Shown: positions 49,722 to 59,850 of the stretch, piece after piece
Numbering within the stretch: position 1 is the stretch's first letter
Layout: the number at the start of each line of letters is the position of its first letter
Assembly (NCBI GenBank): GCA_037179385.1
Contig: CM074179.1
Span: 7,564,001 to 7,628,000, forward strand
DNA length: 64,000 nt
Direction of reading: 5' to 3'
Origin: Holothuria scabra
Taxonomy: Eukaryota; Echinodermata; Holothuroidea; Aspidochirotida; Holothuriidae
Made by a program: the position numbers and the translations under genes
The notes under the pieces: generated by a model
What the model saw: only the letters and a program-made list of their open reading frames with translations
Databases searched by the model: none
Told to the model about the DNA's origin: nothing

Positions 49722-50275
49722 GAAAAACCAAGTTTTTCGATCGAAAAACCAAGTTTATCGGTCGAAAAACCAAGATTATCGGTCGAAAAACCAAGATTAT
49801 CGGTCGAAAAACCAAGTTTATCGGTCGAAAAACCAAGATTATCTCCATATCTTGGTCTTTCGGTCGAAAAACTTGGATTTTCAAAATAACTTGGCTTATC
49901 GGTCGAAAAACTTGGATTTTCAGTCGAAAATCCAAGTTTTTCGATCTATCTGGTATATCGAAAGATAAACTTGGTTTTTCGAAGCCGAATGTCCAATTAT
50001 TAGAAAAACCAAGTTTTTCGATCGAAAAACCAAGTTTATCGGTCGAAAAAACCAAGTTTATCGGTCGAAAAACCAAGATTATCGGTCGAAAAACCAAGTT
50101 TATCGGTCGAAAAACCAAGATTATCGGTCGAAAAACCAAGTTTATCGGTCGAAAAACCAAGTTTGTCAATGCGAAACGTCCAATAATTAGGAAAACCAAG
50201 TTCATCGGTAGAAAAACCAAGTTTTTCGATCGAAAAACCAAGTTTTTCGATTGTTTCGAAAAACCCGGTTTTTCG
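49722..50275 (+). repeat. 21-bp tandem array, left arm
   Basis: Units are variants of GAAAAACCAAGTTTATCGGT plus C, with TTTATC, ATTATC and TTTTTC alternatives. A short central stretch (49850-49980) carries the motif in the opposite orientation, so the array is itself partly foldback. Since 21 is seven codons, both strands stay open and give artefactual heptad proteins. Confidence 0.92.
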
Positions 50276-50445
50276 ATTACCATGGTGATTTGCAGGTTCT
50301 ACTTTCTGTTACCACGACATGCGACTCCTTCAAATTGATGGGCTATGTAACAACATGCATGCAGCTCAGTACGTACGTACAGTACATATCACATTGCATA
50401 GCTAACGTTGGTAACTTCTAAAGAGGACATCGTCAAGAAACAAAA

Positions 50446-50591
50446 ATGGAATTTAGGTTGGCCAAAATAATATTCTTGTTTGTGATTATCAACACTGTTT
50501 CAGCACCATTACCTAACAGACAAGAAAGATCGTCAGAACCTAAAGTTGCTTCATTCCTTAGTCGACTGCCATATCTTCGCTCTATTCAACG
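50446..50591 (+). CDS. Candidate first coding exon of a secreted protein
   Basis: ATG at 50446 in the context AAACAAAAATGG opens 48 codons reading MEFRLAKIIFLFVIINTVSA then PLPNRQERSSEPKVASF, up to YLRSIQR. A strong GTGAGT donor follows at 50592. The N-terminus has a charged residue, a 12-residue hydrophobic core and a small-residue cleavage site (VSA before PLP), which is a textbook signal peptide. No downstream exon was identified and the family is unknown. The left arm of the foldback unit ends within this exon, and in the right arm only the 5' leader and first codons are duplicated. It could be a lone remnant. Confidence 0.4.
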
Positions 50592-50619
50592 GTGAGTAGC
50601 CTGCCCCCACCCCGACACA

Positions 50620-50785
50620 AAAAAACGGAAATGGAAGGAATGGAAGAAGAGAAAAGGAAAAAGAGGAAAAGGAGGGGAAGGAAAGGAAAGAAAGGCAGAA
50701 GAAAAAAGGAAAACGGAAAAAGAAGGGGAAGGAAAGAAATGGGAAAGGAAAAAAAGAGAAAATTGAGAAAAGAGAGAAAGTGGAC
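50620..50785 (+). repeat. Purine-rich low-complexity tract
   Basis: About 165 bases are almost all A and G (GGAAAGAAAGG-type), just downstream of the candidate GTGAGT donor. It can form triplex or stay duplex. Lys/Arg/Glu-rich and Phe/Pro/Ser-rich frames on it are artefacts. Confidence 0.85.
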
Positions 50786-51410
50786 CAACTATAACATCAA
50801 TAGCAAGGATGATCTGCATCCGTGGAACACTGTTTTGGTCAATATATGAACATTCATTTAGAAAAATATATGAACATTCATTTAGTCGCCTAAAGTTAAT
50901 ATAATAATAATATCTGAGGTCCACTTTATCAGAGGAAAGACTTTCCTATCGTGCTCTCCTCATTATACAGAAAGCGACATTTCTGCGAGTATTGACTTTG
51001 ATCCAGTCATCAATACATTCAGTATATGACCATCTGACGAATGGAACTTATCTATAGGACAATACAGTCCACATTTAAAGACCGTTCATGCAAGAAGACC
51101 AAGAACATAAAGCGTTTTTTCCTTTTTCGTTTAAAAAATGTTTATTTGGATGTAATATAGCAGATATATTTTCATGTTGACATATGAATGGTTAAACTTG
51201 AGTTCGTGTATATTTTTTGGTTTTACCTGAAGACACCAAGTCATGTAAGTGTTGACCATATTGAATAAAATTTGCTCGCATTTGGGATGTGAAAAGTAAT
51301 CTTTTTTTTAAAGTCATCCCGACTCTCTGTCAAAGGGCCTTGAGGTGAAAAGTAATCAAAATTATATTCAGATGGTGGTGTTTGAGGAGGGGAGCGGTCC
51401 ACAACCCCAC

Positions 51411-51672
51411 CATAGGCGTAGAAAGCGGGGACTGGGGACGGTGACCACCCCCCCCCCCCGTGAAAAATGAAGCAGCGGAACCATGCTTCCGCCCCTCCCG
51501 GGTAATAGATCCCCTTTTTTCATTGTTCCAAATCTCAAAAGGAGCTGCAACTAAACTGCAATGTGAGGTGCATTTGTTGTCGCACATAAATCAGTTTGAC
51601 AAACTTTTCCGAGCTCTGGAAATGACAAAATCGGATATTTAGCACATGTGACACTACATCATCAAGAGACAC
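51411..51672. mobile_element. Dispersed element, inverted relative of 36353-36577
   Basis: It starts CATAGGCGTAGAAAGCGGGG and contains CCATGCTTCCGCCCCTCCC, CCGAGCTCTGGAAATGACAA and CATCATCAAGAGACACC, all mirrored at 36353-36577. A run of more than 10 C lies about 40 bp inside the end. Confidence 0.55.
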
Positions 51673-52384
51673 CGCAGCTATATTGCCATTTTTGTACACT
51701 GTCTTTCATAGAATTCCAAATTTTCTTCACTGAAAGCTCTTGATTTTGAAATATTTTGTCTAAATAGTTCGAGAAACTTTTGATATGTAATCGTAAAGTG
51801 CCAATTCGTAGGCATTAGATAACATTAGGTAGCATCAACGACTGAGTAATCGTGCAATCTAGCTTCTTCTGGCAGCAGTTTATACTTTGGTTTCGCCGAA
51901 TGGCTTTTTGCCAGACAGTCGGGAGGACTTTAGAATGCAATCATTCTCAGATTTGCCACCAATATTTGAAGGAGGTACAGATTCGTCAGTAATCCCCCAA
52001 TTCTTTAAACTTCCTCATGGGAAACCCAGAAAGCTTTCTGCAATACAAGCTCCATGTTTACAAATGTGTTTAAGGACCCAAATTTTCGGTATGTACCTAA
52101 TATAGTAGTGTTCACACCAAAGAAAAAAATCAGAATTACTTAAAAAAAGTTGTTCTTGCTCGTAGAAAAGGCAAAAAATTTAGTATAAAAATGTACCTTT
52201 TGATCAATGGGGTATAATGAGTTGCATGGTCCAAAATTGTACTCCCCCCCCCCCGCCCCCACTTCAATATTGCCTCCAACGCCACTTAACACAACACTTC
52301 CCTTGAGGCCCTAAGACACACACAAACTAAAACAGTGTACATCATCTCAACAGCTCAACTAGTACAAAATCGGGAAACCTCTAT

Positions 52385-52446
52385 GCTATTGCCCCCCCCC
52401 CCTCCACCCCCACCCGGACAGTCAGGTCTGGTTACGCCACTGATTT
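52385..52446 (-). mobile_element. Terminus of a CAGTGGCG-type DNA transposon
   Basis: On the minus strand it reads CAGTGGCGTAACCAGACCTG then ACTGTCCGGGTGGGGG and a long G run. It joins the inner edge of the right foldback arm. A related end (AGTGGCGTTGGAGGCAATAT, then a G run) lies at about 52240-52286. The other end was not located. Confidence 0.45.
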
Positions 52447-52595
52447 TGGCCATTCCATTTTTGTTTCTTGATGATGTTCTTTTTAGAAGTTACAGACCTA
52501 AGCTATGCAATATGATATGTATCAATCATTTTGAAGGAGCCGCCATCGAGCATGTCGTGGTCGCAGAAAGTAGTACCGGCAAATCACCATGGTAA

Positions 52596-53072
52596 TCGAA
52601 AAACCAAGTTTTTCGAAATAATCGATAAACTTGGTTTTTCGACCGATAGACTTGGTTTTTCGACCGATAATCTTGGTTTTTCGACACAGTTTGTCCAGTG
52701 ATTCGAAAAACCAAGTTTTTCGGCCGATATTACATGTTGTTTGTTCAATAATTAGAAAAACCAAGATTATCAGTCGAAAAACCAAGTTTATCGATCGAAA
52801 AACCAAGTTTATCGGTCGAAAAACCAAGTTTATCGGTCGAAAAACCAAGTTTATCGGTCGAAAAACCAAGATTATCGGTCGAAAAACCAAGATTTTCGGT
52901 CGAAAAACCAAGTTTATCGGTCGAAAAACCAAGTTTATCGGCGAAACACATGGTTTTGATCGATAATCTTGGTTTTTCGACCGATAATCTTGGTTTTTCG
53001 ACCGATAAACTTGGTTTTTCGACCGATAAACTTGGTTTTTCGATCGAAAAACTTGGTTTTTCTAATTATTGG
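52596..53072. repeat. 21-bp tandem array, right arm (internally palindromic)
   Basis: Copies of the same 21-bp unit run forward at about 52752-52945 and inverted at 52596-52690 and 52950-53072. The right arm can therefore fold into its own hairpin around about 52950. AATAATTAGAAAAACC and GGTTTTTCTAATTATT bracket that inner palindrome. Confidence 0.9.
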
Positions 53073-53094
53073 ACATTTCGCTTGCCATAGTCGT

Positions 53095-53560
53095 CAGCTG
53101 CCCCTCTGCTATCTACACGAGCTAGCTGTGGTATACTAAAGCCGCGGTCACACAACAACGAATTCGGATATAGGATTCCGATCCGATTTTTGTGGGTTTA
53201 TGTTAAAATCTTCTCAATCTCTGGTCGGAAAGACGTCAGTCACGTTGATAGACAGATTTTATCGGACTACGTAGTCCGATAAAAATGTATGCCGGTGTGA
53301 TGTCACGACAAAAGTCAGTTGGCATTTTATTTTCATAGATATTAGATGCAGTCTTTAATCTTCAGTCAAAACTCGAAAAGAACAAGAAAGCCATCACAGA
53401 GTGTACAGTTACCAGTTAAAAGAAGCCAACTAAAGGGGGACTCAACCAAAACCAAAAAAGCGCAACCGGAGCTAAATATATCGGGACAAAATCACAAAGC
53501 AACAAGTGCAAGTAAAAATCAATGACAAAAGGGTCCTAAAGAGTTGACTGGGTGAGGACC
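53095..53560. other. Intergenic DNA between repeat units, no gene seen
   Basis: No exon or defined element was found. 53330-53560 may be the far 3' part of the LINE remnant that follows on the minus strand. Confidence 0.35.
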
Positions 53561-53639
53561 CATGTGTTTGTAGATGGGTCTTGACTCTGATCCAACTTAA
53601 GTGGAAGATGCAGTTAGAGGTCGCAGTACGAAAGGACGA

Positions 53640-54260
53640 AACAGACGGCATAATTTTGATTACATAGGGTATTGTATTCCAAAGGCGAGCACTTCTTAAG
53701 AACTGGTACTAGAATGTCTCAGAATGGAGGGCCTGTATATGACTATAACAGTTTGCATGCTCGACAAAAGGGGTAATAACAGGAGGGAATGGAATGTTCA
53801 CAAGGTTGTTATTAATTTTGCAAAACACTCATATATCAGCTGCCCTTGCGGCCCTACGATGTTGCAAGGATTGCCACTTTAAGTCTGGGAGATTTTGTAG
53901 AAAGATCAGCACTTGAACTTTTATCGCAATAATTAAGTACAAACCGTGCTGCGCGTCTCTGAACTGCTTCAGTTTTATCTATATTCAATTTAATGTAAGG
54001 GTTACAACACGTGGAAGCATAATACAGACGAGGACGGATAATATAGCAAAGTTAACAGTAGTTTTGATTTCCCTAGAACATACATATGAAGATTAGGGGC
54101 TGCAAATTCAAAAGCTTAGTGGCCTTATTTGTGATCTCTTCAATGTGCTTGCCTATCGAAACTCAGCTTGTTGTCTAGAATGACACCAAGATACCTGTTT
54201 GAATTGACTTCTTTCAGATCACAGAATTCAAAGGCTGTCAAAGGGATACAAATATTATTC
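53640..54260 (-). pseudogene. Degenerate LINE (CR1/L2-like) C-terminal remnant
   Basis: Read on the minus strand with several stops and frame shifts, it gives NRYLGVILDN, then IEEITNKATKLLNLQ, then SSCCNPYIKLN and EAVQRRAARFV. This is the usual order after the RT core in CR1/L2-group ORF2 proteins. The RT catalytic motifs are absent. It is an old 5'-truncated insertion. Confidence 0.6.
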
Positions 54261-54568
54261 TGTGCAAATGCAAGCAAATCCCTGGAGACATAGGAATAAA
54301 GGAAGAAGCATTATGGTGGTACATTCTGTAGGTTAAATAACATCTACAAGATTTACGGTATGTTATACGCAGTAGTCTACACTTGAAAACTTTACAAATA
54401 AGAGATTTACCCTGGTTGACAAATATCAAAACCCTATCCCGTGATCCTTTGTAAGTGTTATTGGAAAAGGGCATATTGCTGTTTTTATAAATCAGATGAA
54501 TCATCAGACATGGGTTATCTCGAAAGCCGCCTGACGACATTGCTATTTTGCAGTGAGGTTGACTTACT

Positions 54569-54640
54569 GTGGTACGGTTTGATCTAGTGGTAAAACATTC
54601 ACTTCTCACTCGGGAGATCCAAGCTCGATTTTTTGATCGC
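54569..54640 (+). mobile_element. tRNA-Glu-like SINE or tRNA pseudogene
   Basis: GATCTAGTGGTAAAACATTC, then CTTCTCACTCGGGAGA, then GCTCGATT resembles the D arm, anticodon arm (CTC position) and a damaged T arm of tRNA-Glu. The acceptor stem does not pair. A T-rich tract follows directly. Confidence 0.4.
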
Positions 54641-54902
54641 CTTTTTTTTTTTCTTCTTTTTTTTTTCAATGGCACCAATAGCTGAAAAATCGCACATTGA
54701 CTTTTTTGTTTCACACTTTTTTTTTCTTTGGGGAGGGGGAGGGAGTGGGGAATAAGATAATGATTCCGCCAACAATAAAATCAAGTGGCTGTCACTGGCA
54801 CAGCTATTAGCCGTATATTCTGACACCTGATGATTTTATGTTACAACAATCCTATATTCACATTCGACAAACCCATTTGGTTCCAGCACTCCTTTTTTCC
54901 AA

Positions 54903-55927
54903 TACAGGGGTGGCGCAAGGATTTGACTGACAGGGGCCAAGCTCACCGATAGGGGGCAGCATTTCGAGTCCCCGGCAAAAAGATGAGTTAGTCCCTGTAA
55001 GACGTGACTTAGCAGGATTTGAGACGCCCAAAGCGCACCGAAATTTTTGGCTTTTCTTTAAACAAATATTTAAAAATCAGGAGTTTATTTTGAAGAAAAA
55101 TCTTGAAATAAACTTAGCTTTTCATAAGGGTCATTAAAAGTTAAGGTGATTATCGAAGAATCTGTCCTTCACATGAGCAAAGTAAAAAGCGTTTTATGGA
55201 CGACAGCTGAAATTGTTTTGGGGTTATGTATCTTCATCATACTAGGCCTACATACTAAGGCTCTCAGGCTAAACTAGAAATTTGCCCGAAAATTTTTTCC
55301 CTTGTTTGAGCAAAGTTTGAAAATTACTTATTTTATTGGAGAAATTTGGAATTTAATGAAAGATAATTTGGTTTTTTGAAAATGTTATGATAAACAATGT
55401 TTTTTTCTTATTAAGTGATATGCCTTTCAAGAGCAAAACAAGGTAGAATGTCGAGATGATTGACAGAAGTCGGCTTTGGTTTTTTATTTTACGAAGTATC
55501 CTTTGAAATTGGAAAATTTTGCATTTTTAACAAATATTTGGAAATCGGAAGTTTACATTGAAGAAAAATTGTAATTTTATGACAGAGTTGGGGGTTTATG
55601 GAAGAATCTGACCTTCTTACTGTATGAGAAAAGTCAAGTAGCGGGCGTTTTGCAGTTTTGTTGGATTTACTGAATATCATCATGCAGATTAAGGCCCTCG
55701 AACCATATTTGAAAATTTCGCCGCAGTAAAAATTTGGCTTCGCATACATTAGAGGCTTGATAGTATATTGACATAGGCGTACGGGAGTCTTTAAGTTTGG
55801 GGGCTGGCAGAAGATTTTTTTGTCAGTCCGAAAAATGTAATTCTGCCCGAAACACTATATGAGCGGAAAAAACAGAAAATTTTTGAAAAATTGAGAATCT
55901 CCAAATAGCCGGAAATGGCATTTCCCT
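54903..55927. repeat. Dispersed repeat block related to 39541-39925
   Basis: Three partial copies of one repeat follow each other: 54903-55140, about 55440-55745, and 55780-55927. Shared motifs are TTTGAAAATTTCGCC-like, GAAGAATCTGNCCTTC-like and AAAATTTTTGAAAAATTGAG. It ends directly at the large palindrome. Confidence 0.45.
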
Positions 55928-56835
55928 ATGGCACGCCAAAAGGCTCACCAAATATGATGATGTTCTAAAAATACACGTTCATGTACTAAAAGTACACGTC
56001 CATGTACTAAAATTACACGTTCATGTACCTTAAATATACGATGATGTACTAACTTCATACGATCATGATGTAAATTTACACCATCATGTACTAAAATGTT
56101 ACGTTGTACATGTAAAATCACACGTTGTACATCTTAAAACACACGTTGTACATGTAAAAACGTAAGATCATCATGTTATTATTGTCTCTTCCGCACGCCA
56201 TACAGAGTGAGCCTTTCGGCGTACCAGAAGTCCGCCAAAAGGCTCACCGAATTTGATGTAGTAAAAGTACACGTTCATGTACTAACTGCTTACGATCATG
56301 TACAGATTTCATACGTTCATGTACTGTTTGCTTACGTTCATGTACTGATTTCATACGATCATGTACTGATTTCTTACGATCATGTACTGACATTTAGTAC
56401 ATGATCGTATGAAATCAGTACATGAACGTAAGCAAACAGTACATGAACGTATGAAATCTGTACATGATCGTAAGCAGTTAGTACATGAACGTGTACTTTT
56501 ACTACATCAAATTCGGTGAGCCTTTTGGCGGACTTCTGGTACGCCGAAAGGCTCACTCTGTATGGCGTGCGGAAGAGACAATAATAACATGATGATCTTA
56601 CGTTTTTACATGTACAACGTGTGTTTTAAGATGTACAACGTGTGATTTTACATGTACAACGTAACATTTTAGTACATGATGGTGTAAATTTACATCATGA
56701 TCGTATGAAGTTAGTACATCATCGTATATTTTAGGTACATGAACGTGTAATTTTAGTACATGAACGTGTACTTTTAGTACATGAACGTGTATTTTTAGAA
56801 CATCATCATATTTGGTGAGCCTTTTGGCGTGCCAT
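55928..56835. repeat. 908-bp near-perfect palindrome made of a CATGTAC-containing motif array
   Basis: Arms 55928-56367 and 56396-56835 are 440 nt each, with no length difference and about two mismatches on reading, around a 28-nt loop. Each arm starts ATGGCACGCCAAAAGGCTCA and holds about 15 variants of ACACGTTCATGTACTAAAAG at roughly 21-bp spacing. An inner copy of the border follows (GTGAGCCTTTCGGCG then CCGCCAAAAGGCTCACCG). The flanks ATTTCCCT and ATTCCCCA could be an imperfect 8-bp duplication. It has no protein-coding signal. Confidence 0.95.
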
Positions 56836-56856
56836 ATTCCCCAGGCTTGCAACTAG

Positions 56857-58600
56857 AAACAATTCAATTCAATTCAATTCAATTTATTTCTCATATGTAC
56901 AACAATCATCAACAGAGGTATCATTTAAAAAATACTAACAACAAAGTACATAGGATGGACACTAGAAAAACAATACAGTTTATCAAGGCCAGTGACCATA
57001 CAAACATAGGCAGGATGATGACAAAAAGAAAAGAGAAAAACTTGACAGAGTAAAGAGAATTGAGACTAATAACTAATTTTTGCTAATGGTTACTACTTAT
57101 AAGGAAAGATTTCAAATTCCTTTGAAAAGAATGGAGTGAAAGGCTTGATCTAACACTAGGGGAAAGTTTGTGCCAGACATTATAACAATAATTTTGGAGA
57201 ACTAACTTGCCGTGTAAAGTTTTGTGATTGGTTACTGAAAAGAAGCAATTGTGGCGGGTCTGCATTGGGAACTGGGCTACATTAGGTGGCTTTATTACAT
57301 TAGATAATACCTTCGGTAGCATATCATTACAATATTTAAAAACAATTACACCCATGCAATACCTGTGGATATCCTTGATTTTTAATATGTTATAATCAAA
57401 GTACAACTGATTTGTACTGAACCGTCTCGGTTTCTTTAAGAGAAGCTTAAGTATTCTATTTTGAAATGCCTGGAGAGGTTTAAGGACAGTAGCACAGGTT
57501 GTACCATAGACTTCAATAGCATTTAAGTAAGTTTAGAATAAATAAAAGAGTAGTAAATCTGAAGTGCAGTATCAACTGGAAGAATGTCACCAATATGATA
57601 AAAAAATACCAAACATATTTAAAGAGGGAATTGCGTAAGTCATTCACATGCTGTTTCCATTTTAAATTTTCGTCAATAACTAAACCTAAATACTTTGTAA
57701 AATTCGATTTCCTAATCCTAGTACCATTGAAGCAAAAGCTATCAATGCAAGCATTACAGTTTTTTCTCGAACGAAAGATTGTAAAGGAGATTTTATGGAC
57801 ATGGAGGGTAAGTTTATTTGACTCCAACCATATTTTTAGTTGACTTAGTGTATCGGTAACCATTTCAATCAAATGTGAACAGTCTTTACTGGCTAGAAAA
57901 ACGCTTGTATCGTCGGCAAAGAGACGAGTTGATATATTGGGGGCAGCATGGTGAATATCATTAACATAAATGAGAAAAAGTAGAGGTCCTAAAACAGAAC
58001 CTTGGGGTATTCCAGTGGTAATATCTGCATAGTGTGAATAGGAATTATTAACAAAAGTACATTGCTTTCTATTCGATAAGTAACTAGAGAGAATATCGCA
58101 AGCTTTGCCACGAATACCGTAGTGTAGGAGTTTTTGCAATAGTATTATGTGGTCAACAGTGTCAAAAGCTTTCTTAAGATCTAAATACAACCCTAGAACA
58201 TTATAACCCTTATCTAAATTTACGCGAATGTTGTCTACAACTTCTAATAAAGCATGAGATGTTGAATGCCCCTCCCGAAAACCAAACTGAAATTTATAAA
58301 AAAAAACATCGTGTCTATTAAGAAAATATCGCACTCTTTTTTCAATTACACTTTCAAGAATCTTATCGAAACATGGAAGTAAACTAATGGGCCGATAATT
58401 TTCAGGTAACGAGGGATCACCCTTTTTGAATAATGGAATAACCTTTGCAATTTCAAGGGCATCGGGATATACACCAGAGGTAAAGATGTTATTAAAGATA
58501 TATGTGAGTATGTGTGCTAATACATTAGAGATAGATTTCACGAGCTTAACAGGGATTCCGTCGATTGCTGGGGCTTTACCATCTTTTAGTCCGTTGAAAG
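56857..58600 (-). pseudogene. LINE (CR1/L2/Jockey group) reverse transcriptase, 5'-truncated and frameshifted
   Basis: On the minus strand, frame 58604-57513 carries RT motifs in order: PLFKKGDPSLPENYRPISLL, LDLKKAFDTVDH, GIPQGSVLGPLLFLIYVNDI and the catalytic LFADDTSVF, then NFTKYLGLVIDENLKW. Shortly after, near 57590-57600, a frameshift moves the C-terminal part into another frame, with one more break before 57406. The C-terminal end 57406-57083 (WHKLSPSVRSS, FQRNLKSFL) matches the family. The 3' end carries AATTG repeats near 56862-56885, as in L2/CR1 tails. The endonuclease domain is missing. Confidence 0.85.
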
Positions 58601-58653
58601 TCAAAGGCCGTCAGAGACCATCTGCAGGTCATAACCCTTTCAACTTGAGAACA
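58598..58653 (+). repeat. 56-bp perfect direct repeat, copy 1 (LINE 5' junction)
   Basis: It is identical over 56 bases to 62524-62579. It starts AAGTCAAAGGCCGTCAGAGA and ends TTTCAACTTGAGAACA. It abuts the 5' truncation point of the LINE at 58600. Confidence 0.9.
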
Positions 58654-58740
58654 ATGCGATCGTTATTTGGGGTTTTCTTTCCCAATAAAATTTTCACTTC
58701 ATAATTTTGCCCCAAAACAAGGAATAATATGCAAGCATGC

Positions 58741-58986
58741 GATGTTCAGTAACTTCAGTCCTTCTAGGTTTTTTTTTATTATTTTTATCTCATCGCTCCG
58801 TGAGGAGGATGAGATATTGTAGTCACTTTGCCTATTGGGCTGTATATGGCAATGCCAGCTTAAATCGCAATGGTTGCCATGGTAACGGTAAATTTTCCCA
58901 GGTTACTAGTCTCGAGGTCTAACCCATGGTGAGGTACCCCGGGGTGACTGAAGGTCCATGGCTGAGAGAGGGGTCAAAACCTGTCC
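58741..58986 (+). repeat. Dispersed repeat with TCTCATCGCTCCGTGAGGAG
   Basis: AACTTCAGTCCTTCTAGGTT at the start recurs at 41880. The body runs into the GT tract and the nuclear-receptor-motif repeat that follows. A GTTGCCATGGTAAC motif lies at 58873-58886. Confidence 0.5.
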
Positions 58987-59074
58987 GTGTGTGTGTGTGT
59001 GTGTGTGTGTTGGTGGGTGAGTGTGTTTGTGTGTGCGTGTGTGTGTGGGTGTGTGTGTGTGTGTGTGTGTGTGT
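58987..59074 (+). repeat. GT microsatellite, interrupted
   Basis: Runs of GT are broken by TGGTGGGTGAG and TGCG. Val-Cys frames on plus and Thr-His frames on minus are artefacts. Confidence 0.92.
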
Positions 59075-59079
59075 CCAAT

Positions 59080-59850
59080 TTTGTTTTCCTAATATCTTGT
59101 AAACGGCTGGGCCGATTTTCTTCAAACTTGGTAAGATGGTACCTCAGGTGGAACAATTGCATTTTTAATACACAACCGGAAGTGAAGGTCAAAGGTTACA
59201 GGTCAAAGGTCAAATTAAGTGAAATCACATTTTCTGCTATATTTCCAAAACGAAACGTTCTCCTGACACGAAACTTTACACATATGATGATTGCATCTAG
59301 ACCTACCAAAATATGTGGTTGCCATAGCAACAGAGGTCAAAGGTCAAGTGGTAGAGTGGAACAAAAAATTCCAGGTGATAATTTGTTCGTAAAACAACGT
59401 TTTTGACCCTCAAACTCCTCCTAGTGGGCTGGACCGATTCTTTTCAAAATTGGTAGGTGGGTACCCCAGGGTGGGAACTTGTGTCTCCCAGACCCTGGGA
59501 AGAAAAGGTCAAAGGTCAGAGGTCAAAGGTCACATTTTGCAGAAAAACCCTTTTTTTCCTATTTTGTACTAAAACTTCAAAAGAAAACCTTCATTTTACA
59601 TGAAACTTCACAAGTATAATAGGGTAGACTAGTTCTACCAAAATATGTAGTTTCCATGGCAACCAAGGTCAAAGGTCACGTGACAGGGGGTCTAATACTT
59701 TTTTTTGTATTCACTTTAACTCTTAACGGACGCATCCCACAAATCTGAAAGTTTAAGTGTAATAGCCTAGGCATGATACTGTTAGTTGTACCGATATGTG
59801 TGGTTGTCATGGCAACCAAGGACATAGTTCACGTTACAGATTGTCAAAGG
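59080..59850 (+). repeat. Internally repeated element with X-box-like and DR1-like motifs
   Basis: Three or four imperfect blocks share the order: GGGCCGATT-like, TTCAAANTTGGTA, then GTTGCCATGGCAAC-like, then AGGTCAAAGGTCA. X-box-like 14-mers lie at 59318, 59650 and 59803, and perfect DR1 motifs at 59200, 59334, 59506, 59520 and 59666. It is non-coding. Confidence 0.65.

Larger units (their letters stand above)
49694..53090. mobile_element. 3.4-kb composite foldback unit with 21-bp arrays and TCGT flanks
   Basis: The unit starts CTATGGCAAGCGAAATGTCC and ends with its inverse GGACATTTCGCTTGCCATAG. TCGT lies outside both ends (49690-49693 and 53091-53094). Arms 49694-50470 and 52446-53090 are inverted relatives. 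Each runs terminus, 21-bp array, TTACCATGGTGATTTGC, ACCACGACATGC, and AAGAAACAAAAATGGAA. The arms differ in array composition and in point changes. The 2-kb centre holds a candidate secreted-protein exon, a purine tract and other dispersed repeats. Mobility is inferred from the ends and flanks. Confidence 0.6.

Noticed and set aside
49722..50275. CRISPR-like array of short repeats
   Set aside because: Units are contiguous with no unique spacers, and the genome is eukaryotic; it is a minisatellite. The same applies to 6743-7244.
49532..50338. 268-codon and opposite 224-codon open frames with IGRKTKF / VFRPINL heptads
   Set aside because: The 21-bp tandem array is a multiple of three and free of stops on both strands, so heptad proteins appear by construction.
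50582..50924. Lys/Arg-rich and Phe/Ser/Pro-rich frames
   Set aside because: They are translations of the purine tract on opposite strands.
52522..52966. Open frames with the same heptads on both strands
   Set aside because: Same 21-bp array in the second arm; no independent coding signal.
54569..54640. Functional tRNA-Glu gene
   Set aside because: The acceptor stem does not pair and the T arm is damaged; listed as SINE or pseudogene instead.
56207..56852. HVHVL-repeat frames within the palindrome
   Set aside because: Same cause as the other arrays: about 21-bp units in an inverted repeat give mirror-image open frames.
58919..59406. Val-Cys and Thr-His repeat frames
   Set aside because: They are translations of the GT microsatellite.
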